This document shows positions 6,976 through 12,418 of a stretch of DNA of 13,620 nt, piece by piece (the first letter of the stretch is position 1; every line of letters begins with the position of its first letter). The stretch is taken from NCBI GenBank assembly GCA_023416895.1, contig JAEZGQ010000135.1, positions 1 through 13,620 on the forward strand, given 5' to 3'. The notes under the pieces were generated by a model. It had not been told where the DNA came from and made no database searches. It saw only the letters and a list, made by a program, of their open reading frames with translations. A program made the translations under genes and the position numbers. Origin of the DNA: Bacillota bacterium (GTDB lineage: Bacteria > Bacillota > Clostridia > Christensenellales > CAG-138).

Positions 6976-7854
6976 TCAGGGAACAAAAATAGTAAGCGCA
7001 CCCTTCAAAAGGGAAAACGTAACGGGCGTTTGCGTGCCAAGCTCGCCGTCGAGGTTCAGCACATGCGCTCCGTCGCACATTACCCGCGCGCCCTCCGCCT
7101 TGAAATAACGGATGTGCTGCGAACGAAGGTGCTTTCCTTTGATGTAGCGCGGCAAGATCGTTAAAAACACGGGAACGCTCACAGCCTTTACCACACAAAA
7201 ATCAAACAACCCGTCGCAAGGGTCCGCAAGTGGCGCAAGGTTCATGCCGCCTGCAAGGTGCGTGCCGTTGCACGCGCTAAAGAGAATGGCTTTCTCTAAA
7301 AAACGCTCGCCGCCCGCCTCCACTTCCATTTCGATGGGCTTCAAGTGCAAAAGCGCCTGAAAGATGCCCATGAGATACGGAAACATGCCGTTGAAGCGCT
7401 TTTTGTACTTTTCGGTGTAGCGCACCACTTCCGCGTCGAACCCGAAGCCCGCCACATTGAGGAAAAAGCGGTCGTTCGCCATGGCGGCGTCCACACGCTT
7501 TGTCTCGCCCTTCAAAAGCACGTCCGCTGCGGCCTCCACCCCCTGGGGGATTTTGAGAGCGCGGGCAAAATCGTTCCCTGTGCCGAAAGGCAGGATTCCA
7601 AAGTTTGCTCCGCTTTCAACAAGTGCGGAACCGACCTCCTGGCAGGTGCCGTCGCCACCTACGGCCACAATCGCGCGTTCGCCCTGAAAAAGCGCCTCGC
7701 GTGCAAGCTCAGCCGCGTGGCCGTGATGCTCCGTAAACACGGCTTCGCACGAAACGCCGTTTTCCGAAAGGTACGCGCGCGCTTTGAAATAAGCGTCCTT
7801 TGCGCGGCCACTTCCGGCAATGGGGTTTACGATGCAAAAAAGCCGCCGATCCAT
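6976..7854 (-). CDS. YegS/DagK-type lipid kinase, copy A
   Basis: A 292-residue diacylglycerol-kinase-family protein (cytoplasmic, acting at the membrane face), which would transfer phosphate from ATP to a lipid such as diacylglycerol. Seen: N-terminal VNPIAGSGRA (9-18), nucleotide loop VAVGGDGT (63-70), LPFGTGNDFAR (88-98), NVAGFGFDAEV (133-143), NGTHLAGGM (196-204) and the DGE motif (269-271) near the C terminus, which carries the catalytic acid in DgkB-type enzymes. The stretch after GGDGT reads CQEV where the family usually has xNEV, so the conserved Asn is Gln. It starts 3 bases after copy B's stop with only a weak AAGGG upstream, so coupled translation is likely. The substrate is not determined; undecaprenol, ceramide-like or DAG kinases all share this fold. 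Confidence 0.9.
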   Translation of the reverse strand: MDRRLFCIVNPIAGSGRAKDAYFKARAYLSENGVSCEAVFTEHHGHAAELAREALFQGERAIVAVGGDGTCQEVGSALVESGANFGILPFGTGNDFARALKIPQGVEAAADVLLKGETKRVDAAMANDRFFLNVAGFGFDAEVVRYTEKYKKRFNGMFPYLMGIFQALLHLKPIEMEVEAGGERFLEKAILFSACNGTHLAGGMNLAPLADPCDGLFDFCVVKAVSVPVFLTILPRYIKGKHLRSQHIRYFKAEGARVMCDGAHVLNLDGELGTQTPVTFSLLKGALTIFVP

Positions 7855-7857
7855 ACG

Positions 7858-8751
7858 TTATGCACCCTTTGCGCCCACAAGTATGTTGAGCGCCTGCTTT
7901 TGAAGCGTGAACCGCGCAGGAGCGTGGGAGTAAAGTTCACCATCCACATCGAGCACGCTGCTTTCCGGCCCTTCCACATACAGCGAATCGGCACGGAAGT
8001 ACTCTACGATTTTAAGCCCCACATGCTTCCCTTTGATGAAGCGCGGCAGCAGAAACAGAAACTGTATAAGTGATACCTTTTGAATCGCGCATATGTCCAT
8101 AAGCCCGTCAAACGGATCGGCGTTGGGCACGGCCTTCATGCCGCCACCAAAATGCGTGCCGTTTCCCACGGCAACGATCACGGCGTCCATTTCCTTGATC
8201 GAGCCGTCGGGCATGTGGATTTTAATTGGCAAGCTCTTCAAATGCGCCAGCGCGTCCAAGATCCCGAGCAGGTACGGAAGCATTCCCTTTTTATAGCGTG
8301 CTTTGTATTTCTCCATGCACAAAAGCACGTCCACATCAAACCCAAAGCCTGCCACGTTGATGAAAAAACACCCGTTCGCGTCACACGCGTCCATTTGCCT
8401 CACGTTGCCCGCAAGAAGTGTTTCAAGCGCCGCAAGCGGTTCGGTGGGAAGCCCAATGACCTTTGCAAGGTCATTGCCCGTGCCGAAGGGCAATACGCCC
8501 ATTACGGCATCTGTCCCCGCGAGAGCCGAGGCAACCTCGTTGATCGTACCGTCGCCCCCCACGGCAACGATGCGCCGTTCACCGCTTTCGTAAGCGGCCC
8601 TTGCAAGCTCTACGGCATGTTTGCGGTGCTTGGTTTCCACCCATTCGTAGGGTATGCCGCGCGCGTGCATTTCCGCTTGCGCCAACTTGAAACATTCACC
8701 GCAGCGGCCGCCGCCCGAAAGAGAGTTGACAATGAAGTACAGCCGTTCCAT
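7858..8751 (-). CDS. YegS/DagK-type lipid kinase, copy B
   Basis: A 297-residue paralogue of copy A, first gene of the minus-strand run. Motifs: VNSLSGGGRC (8-17), canonical VAVGGDGTINEV (62-73), LPFGTGNDLAK (87-97), NVAGFGFDVDV (132-142), VGNGTHFGGGM (195-205), LLPRFIKGKH (234-243, matching ILPRYIKGKH in copy A) and DGE (270-272). All expected nucleotide and catalytic motifs are intact, so this copy is likely active. The ATG at 8751 is preferred over a TTG six codons earlier because GGGGAAGGGGA lies at a good distance from it. Tandem order and shared non-motif blocks point to duplication followed by divergence. A promoter candidate lies at 8841-8869. Confidence 0.91.
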   Translation of the reverse strand: MERLYFIVNSLSGGGRCGECFKLAQAEMHARGIPYEWVETKHRKHAVELARAAYESGERRIVAVGGDGTINEVASALAGTDAVMGVLPFGTGNDLAKVIGLPTEPLAALETLLAGNVRQMDACDANGCFFINVAGFGFDVDVLLCMEKYKARYKKGMLPYLLGILDALAHLKSLPIKIHMPDGSIKEMDAVIVAVGNGTHFGGGMKAVPNADPFDGLMDICAIQKVSLIQFLFLLPRFIKGKHVGLKIVEYFRADSLYVEGPESSVLDVDGELYSHAPARFTLQKQALNILVGAKGA

Positions 8752-8840
8752 GCGCTTCCCCTTCCCCAACGCCTTTTTAGGCGTAATCAGACAAAACCCG
8801 AGGCAAATCCTTGTGTTGTCGCATTGGGTATAGCAGTTTT

Positions 8841-8869
8841 ATGATAATCCAAAACGCTTGAATTGTACA
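8841..8869 (-). promoter_or_regulatory. Candidate sigma-A promoter for the ten-gene minus-strand run
   Basis: On the minus strand, TGTACA (8869-8864, four of six consensus positions) and TATCAT (8846-8841, five of six) are separated by exactly 17 bases. Transcription would start near 8834 and give a leader of about 80 bases. The -35 box overlaps the 15-base palindrome at 8867-8881. Confidence 0.5.
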
Positions 8870-8881
8870 GGAATTTCCTGT
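8867..8881. promoter_or_regulatory. 15-base palindrome, candidate operator
   Basis: ACAGGAA-T-TTCCTGT is a perfect 7-bp inverted repeat around one central base. It sits between the two divergent promoter candidates, overlapping the minus-strand -35 box. TGTACAG occurs at 8864-8870 and again at 8943-8949, just after the dapF -10 box. The binding protein is unknown. Confidence 0.4.
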
Positions 8882-8914
8882 GAATTTCATGTAAACGAGC
8901 GCCTGCTAAGCCGA

Positions 8915-8943
8915 TTGCTTCGATGCCTTGCACATAGTATAAT
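8915..8943 (+). promoter_or_regulatory. Candidate sigma-A promoter for dapF
   Basis: A perfect -10 box TATAAT (8938-8943) is preceded at exactly 17 bases by TTGCTT (8915-8920). The predicted start near 8950 leaves a short leader of about 30 bases with the SD GGGGAGGTG at 8967-8975. Confidence 0.65.
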
Positions 8944-8980
8944 GTACAGAACCAAACAAAACCTTGGGGAGGTGCTTTCC

Positions 8981-9817
8981 ATGCGTTTTACCAAGGCGCA
9001 CGGGCTCGGCAATGATTTTGTTGTGTTTGACGACCGCGGCGAGGCGCTTAGCGGTTTGAACGAGCTTGGCAAAAAGCTGTGCGACCGGCGCACCGGCGTA
9101 GGCGGCGACGGGATGATCCTTGTTCGCTGCTCAAAAATTGCGGATACGCGCATGGTCATCATCAACAGCGATGGAAGCGAGGCCGAAATGTGCGGCAACG
9201 GCATCCGTTGCTTTGCCAAGTACGTTTACGATAAGGGCATCGTGCCATTGAACCGCTTTTCTGTGGAAACGCTCGCGGGCATCATGGACGTTGCGCTCAC
9301 CGCGGAAAACGGTGAAGCAAAAACCGTGACCGTGGGCATGGGCAAACCGGAATTTGCCCGACAAAACATCCCCGTTACAGGAAACGGCGATTGCCTGCTT
9401 CAGAAAATTCGCGTGCTCGACCGCGAATTCACCTTTTCCACCATCCTTTTGGGCGTGCCGCATACGGTGGTGTTTGTGGATGACCTTGATGCGACCGACA
9501 TTTTAAAATACGGGCCAATCATCGAAACGCACCCAATGTTTCCCCGGAAAACAAACGTGAACTTCACGCAGGTGCTCGATGAAAAAACCATCCGCGTTCG
9601 CACATGGGAGCGTGGCTGCGGCGCAACGCTCGCCTGCGGCACCGGCTCCTCAAGCGCAGCGGTATGCAGCGCCGTCGCGGGCTTTACGGGGAAAACGGTT
9701 GAAGTGCAGCTTGCACTTGGCAGCCTTTTTATTGAATGGGCAAACGATGGCACCGTGTTTATGAGAGGCCCCGCACAATTCGTATTCGAAGGCGAACTCG
9801 ACCCTTCACGTTTATAA
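8981..9817 (+). CDS. dapF: Diaminopimelate epimerase
   Basis: Cofactor-independent racemase that converts LL-diaminopimelate to meso-diaminopimelate in the lysine and peptidoglycan pathway (cytoplasm). The 278-residue product has normal length. The two-cysteine active site is present: MCGNGIRC (70-77) gives Cys71, and ACGTGSSS (218-225) gives Cys219. Other family blocks are HGLGNDFVVFD (7-17), NSDGSEAEM (62-70), GVPHTVVFVDD (158-168) and NVNFTQV (192-198). The ATG at 8981 is chosen because GGGGAGGTG lies 6 bases upstream and the protein opens with the usual F-x-K-x-HGLGND block; the open frame extends 41 codons further through the promoter region. No other lysine-pathway gene is adjacent. It is divergent from the lipid kinase run and 26 bases ahead of the TSCPD gene. 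Confidence 0.97.
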   Translation: MRFTKAHGLGNDFVVFDDRGEALSGLNELGKKLCDRRTGVGGDGMILVRCSKIADTRMVIINSDGSEAEMCGNGIRCFAKYVYDKGIVPLNRFSVETLAGIMDVALTAENGEAKTVTVGMGKPEFARQNIPVTGNGDCLLQKIRVLDREFTFSTILLGVPHTVVFVDDLDATDILKYGPIIETHPMFPRKTNVNFTQVLDEKTIRVRTWERGCGATLACGTGSSSAAVCSAVAGFTGKTVEVQLALGSLFIEWANDGTVFMRGPAQFVFEGELDPSRL

Positions 9818-9843
9818 AAACAAACCCAACAAACGGAGGAACC

Positions 9844-10110
9844 ATGTCACACCACACTTTTTACCCCAAGGGCGTCTGTTCCACGCAGATCGACTGCGAC
9901 ATCATCGACAACCGCGTTTACAACGTTACCTACCAGCGCGGCTGCAGCGGCAATTTGCAGGCCATCGGCAAGCTGTGCGAAGGGCGCACGGTGGACGAGC
10001 TCGTTACCCTTCTTTCCGGCATCCACTGCGGCGCAAACAGCACCTCTTGCAGCGATCAGCTTGCGAAGGCCCTGACGGCCGAGCTTGAAACGGTAAAAAC
10101 CGCGGACTAA
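9844..10110 (+). CDS. TSCPD domain protein, TIGR03905-like
   Basis: An 88-residue protein of unknown function resembling the TIGR03905 group, which shares the TSCPD domain also found at the C terminus of some ribonucleotide reductases. It carries six cysteines (12, 18, 34, 45, 62, 69). Recognisable blocks are YPKGVCS (7-13), QRGCSGNLQAI (31-41), IHCGANSTSCSDQLA (60-74). The namesake motif reads TSCSD at 67-71, with Ser in place of Pro. The ATG at 9844 follows GGAGGA (9835-9840). It lies 26 bases after dapF and is probably co-transcribed; a terminator follows at 10148. The cysteine count suggests metal binding or redox chemistry, but this is not known for the family. Confidence 0.88.
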   Translation: MSHHTFYPKGVCSTQIDCDIIDNRVYNVTYQRGCSGNLQAIGKLCEGRTVDELVTLLSGIHCGANSTSCSDQLAKALTAELETVKTAD

Positions 10111-10147
10111 ACGCCCCCCCTTTTTACCTAGGATCAGTTAAATAGAG

Positions 10148-10175
10148 AAAAGCCGCTTTAAAAAGGCGGCTTTTT
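10148..10175. terminator. Bidirectional Rho-independent terminator
   Basis: AAAAGCCGC (10148-10156) pairs with GCGGCTTTT (10166-10174); the stem extends inward with T-A pairs. On the plus strand it is followed by a T-run and more T (TTTTTGCTTTT). On the minus strand its 3' side reads GCGGCTTTTCTC. It lies between the TSCPD stop (10110) and the stop of the convergent membrane protein gene (10195), so it serves both. Confidence 0.88.
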
Positions 10176-10194
10176 GCTTTTGCCCTAACGCGCG

Positions 10195-11604
10195 CTAATC
10201 AAGATCCACCTGCGCAACGTCGTAGTAAATTTCATCTTTAAATTCGCTCGCTTTCAAAACCGGCATGGCATCGGACGAAAGCTCATAGCGCAGGTAGTTT
10301 GCATCGTCTATGCCGAGCTCGCCGCGCGCGCTTGCGCGTGCAAGCACGCTCTTTGCGATCATCGCATCGAGGTTGATTGCATTGAGCGCAAGGTAAAGCA
10401 CGATGAAAAGCGCCGTCACCGCACGCAAAAGCCGAAGCTTTGCTGCATACAGCCGCACACCGCACAAAACCGTGGCCACAGCGAGGAACAATATGAACCA
10501 CATCGGCAACACGCGGCTCACCGTGAGGCCGTAAGCGCCCACGTACATGAGAAGGCGCGCGCCGCCCGAATACAGCACGAGCGCCGTTGCGAGTAAAAGC
10601 AGCAGTAAAAATATGCGCTTTGCCTTATGTTCCTTTTCAAAGCGCAGCGTGAGCGCATAAATCCCAAGGTTGATGAGCGCCACAATCAAGAGCTCGTTGA
10701 AGCCGCGCACCGCGTATTGCGAATAGGTAAGCCCTTCTGGCAGGCCCTTAAGCCCTGTAAGGTAGAAAAACTGCACGTAAGCAAACGCCGCGTAAGCCGC
10801 AAGCAAAAGCGCAATCACTGTATGGAGCGTTGCAGGCTCGAACGTTTGCGGATAGGGGTTTTCGCGCGAAGGAAGCTTTGCCCACGCCGTGCCGTAAAGG
10901 AACGAGTAAAAAAGCATGGCGACCAAAAGCGCGACGACCGTCCTCCAAAACACCGTTGCAACCGACCACCCTTCAAACAATTTTCCAACATAGTAGGAAA
11001 GCACCGAGTCGGCGCTGATTAAAAGCGCGAGCACCACGACCATAAGCGGAAGCCCGATGAGAAGCCCCATGAAAACCCCGCTTCGCTTTTGCCCTTCCTT
11101 TTTTTGAAGCGCCGCGCCGGCTGCACCGAAAAACCGCGCGATGTATGCAAACGGCTTTACAAAAAAGCCCGCAAAGAACTGCACAGCATATTCCCCATCG
11201 CACCCGGGCGCGGGCCGAAACACCCCCACCACCGCGTGCAACATAAGTAGAAGCGGGATGGCAAAAAAGTTGATAAGCGAAAGCACCCGCTCTTCATATA
11301 CCGCGTAACGCACAAACAAGAGCGCTACGCACAAAAGCACCAGCCACGCCGCCTTGTTGTGCCGCGCCTGCGGCACGGCCATGTAGTATCCGAAAAGGTA
11401 CACCGTCCAAAACAACGCATACGGCAGTGCAACGGAGCGCGCCGTGGAGGCGTTGTACACCGCCTCCCAAAACACCGTAACAAACACCGCGCCAAGCGCG
11501 AGCGTTATGGCAAGAAGGAGCTTTTGCGTTTTCGTATACTGCGGCTTTTCAACCGGCATGGGTTGATATTTGCCATACGGGGTCTGCTCTTTTTTTTGCT
11601 CCAC
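10195..11604 (-). CDS. Polytopic membrane protein, DUF4173/DUF4153-like
   Basis: A 469-residue protein with about ten or eleven hydrophobic segments from residue 28 to 415, including a Leu-rich one at 330-345. Shared blocks with the DUF4173/DUF4153 families are the YSFLYGTAWAKLP segment (233-245), YVQFFYLTGLKGLPEGLTYS (276-295) followed by YAVRGFNELLIVALINLG (297-314), and a C-terminal YLRYELSSDAMPVL (438-451). The N terminus (about 25 residues) is polar and the C terminus is acidic. Function is unknown for these families. The start is GTG at 11604, with GGAGG eight bases upstream and no better ATG. It follows the regulator gene by 3 bases, so it belongs to the same operon. It ends near the shared terminator. 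Confidence 0.82.
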   Translation of the reverse strand: MEQKKEQTPYGKYQPMPVEKPQYTKTQKLLLAITLALGAVFVTVFWEAVYNASTARSVALPYALFWTVYLFGYYMAVPQARHNKAAWLVLLCVALLFVRYAVYEERVLSLINFFAIPLLLMLHAVVGVFRPAPGCDGEYAVQFFAGFFVKPFAYIARFFGAAGAALQKKEGQKRSGVFMGLLIGLPLMVVVLALLISADSVLSYYVGKLFEGWSVATVFWRTVVALLVAMLFYSFLYGTAWAKLPSRENPYPQTFEPATLHTVIALLLAAYAAFAYVQFFYLTGLKGLPEGLTYSQYAVRGFNELLIVALINLGIYALTLRFEKEHKAKRIFLLLLLLATALVLYSGGARLLMYVGAYGLTVSRVLPMWFILFLAVATVLCGVRLYAAKLRLLRAVTALFIVLYLALNAINLDAMIAKSVLARASARGELGIDDANYLRYELSSDAMPVLKASEFKDEIYYDVAQVDLD

Positions 11605-11607
11605 GGT

Positions 11608-11832
11608 TTACGCCTCCTTTTTTAATGCGCCTTCATCCACATATTCAAGGATGTCTGCCGGCTGGCAGTCAAGCTCGCGGCAGAGTGCATCAAGCGTGGA
11701 AAAGCGAATGGCCTTCCCCTTGTTGGTCTTTAATATAGAAAGGTTTGCCTGCGTAATGGAAAGCCGCTCCGCAAGCTCCGTCAGGCTTATTTTACGCTTT
11801 GCCATCATCACGTCGAGATTTACACGAATCAT
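11608..11832 (-). CDS. Small Cro/C1-family transcriptional regulator (YozG-like)
   Basis: A 74-residue, single-domain DNA-binding protein. The helix-turn-helix spans about 17-39 (SLTELAERLSITQANLSILK), followed by helices in KAIRFSTLDALCRELDCQPADILEY. Length and the pattern I-R-V-x-L-D at the N terminus match the YozG/YdaS-like regulators that often travel with DUF2975 membrane proteins, as in Bacillus yoaS-yozG. The ATG at 11832 has GGAGG six bases upstream, overlapping the stop of the DUF2975 gene (10-base gap). It is the likely ligand of the inverted repeat at 12354-12373, giving autorepression (inference). No sensor domain is present; a signal could come through the membrane partner. Confidence 0.92.
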   Translation of the reverse strand: MIRVNLDVMMAKRKISLTELAERLSITQANLSILKTNKGKAIRFSTLDALCRELDCQPADILEYVDEGALKKEA

Positions 11833-11842
11833 ACCGCGCCTC

Positions 11843-12292
11843 CTAAATGGTTAGGTCGTTTTCCTGTTTGAAAGCGACCGCCCTGCGGAATACATCCGCC
11901 ATCACCAGCGCAAAAAGCCCGCTTAAAAGCATCACCAGCGCGCAAACGGCGGTCATGGGTGTAAAGTCGAGCACGGATTTCACAAGAAACAAAAGCCCCG
12001 CAAGCTCCGCCGTGGCGCCCATGCGCGAAAACGCGTACACGTTTCGCTGCACAAACGGGTCGTTCCCCACGGTGCGCATTACAAACAAAAGCTCGATCAA
12101 AATATGGCACGCCATCAGCCCCGCTGCGGTTAAAAACGCCAGCATGCCGAGTTTTCCCCATTGGGGGCTATAAAAATCGGCAAATGCCGCCTGCATGGCC
12201 GGCCATAAATAGAGTGCCGCAAGGCAGAACACCACAAACAAAAAAAGCGTCAAAAGTAAAATCTGCGTGGCGAGCGCAAGCCCTTTTTTCAT
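11843..12292 (-). CDS. DUF2975 family membrane protein (YoaS-like)
   Basis: A 149-residue protein with four hydrophobic segments (about 5-29, 48-70, 93-107, 112-134). The family hallmarks are GNDPFVQRNV (76-85) after the second segment and the conserved tail FKQENDLTI (141-149), near-identical to the ENDLTI ending of DUF2975 proteins. Function is unknown; the family is usually paired with a YozG-like regulator, as here. The ATG at 12292 is supported by GGAGG nine bases upstream; the open frame extends 35 codons further, into the promoter, and is not used. First gene of a three-gene operon. Confidence 0.9.
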   Translation of the reverse strand: MKKGLALATQILLLTLFLFVVFCLAALYLWPAMQAAFADFYSPQWGKLGMLAFLTAAGLMACHILIELLFVMRTVGNDPFVQRNVYAFSRMGATAELAGLLFLVKSVLDFTPMTAVCALVMLLSGLFALVMADVFRRAVAFKQENDLTI

Positions 12293-12329
12293 AAACAAAA
12301 ACCTCCGTACAAAATAAACCGTTTGGTTC

Positions 12330-12358
12330 ATTGTAGCACGGAAATTATCGACCTTCAA
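12330..12358 (-). promoter_or_regulatory. Sigma-A promoter of the DUF2975/regulator operon
   Basis: On the minus strand TTGAAG (12358-12353) and TACAAT (12335-12330) are 17 bases apart, giving a good -35/-10 pair. Transcription near 12323 would give a leader of about 30 bases with the GGAGG SD at 12302-12306. Confidence 0.7.
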
Positions 12359-12373
12359 TATTAAATTATTGAA
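12354..12373. promoter_or_regulatory. Inverted repeat overlapping the -35 box, candidate operator
   Basis: TTCAATA-N6-TATTGAA is a perfect 7-bp inverted repeat with an AT spacer. It overlaps five bases of the -35 hexamer. Position and symmetry fit a dimeric Cro/C1 protein, with the regulator at 11608-11832 the obvious candidate. The rest of the intergenic stretch (12374-12418) is AT-rich with no further clear element. Confidence 0.5.
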
Positions 12374-12418
12374 AAACAATAAATATTTAATGAACAAGCC
12401 TTAGGTTTGACGCTCTTT

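Noticed and set aside
6959..7198. 80-codon upstream extension of the DUF5711-like frame
   Set aside because: It overlaps the lipid kinase gene in another frame, is rich in Arg and Cys, and a strong SD with ATG sits at 6958.
8769..8784. Short stem ACGCC/GGCGT in the leader of kinase copy B
   Set aside because: Five pairs with a six-base loop are common by chance in GC-rich DNA.
7345..8844. Two long plus-strand open frames (7345-8073 and 8080-8844) opposite the lipid kinase genes
   Set aside because: They lie antisense to two genes with intact family motifs, have His/Arg/Lys-rich composition typical of mirror frames, and show no recognisable domain.
8858..8980. 41-codon upstream extension of dapF
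   Set aside because: It would span the predicted promoter and SD; the homologous start of DapF coincides with the ATG at 8981.
10114..10125. C7-T5 tract after the TSCPD gene
   Set aside because: A simple tract with no stem of its own; the real terminator is at 10148-10175.
12293..12397. 35-codon upstream extension of the DUF2975 gene
   Set aside because: It covers the promoter and SD, and the later ATG at 12292 has a clear GGAGG.
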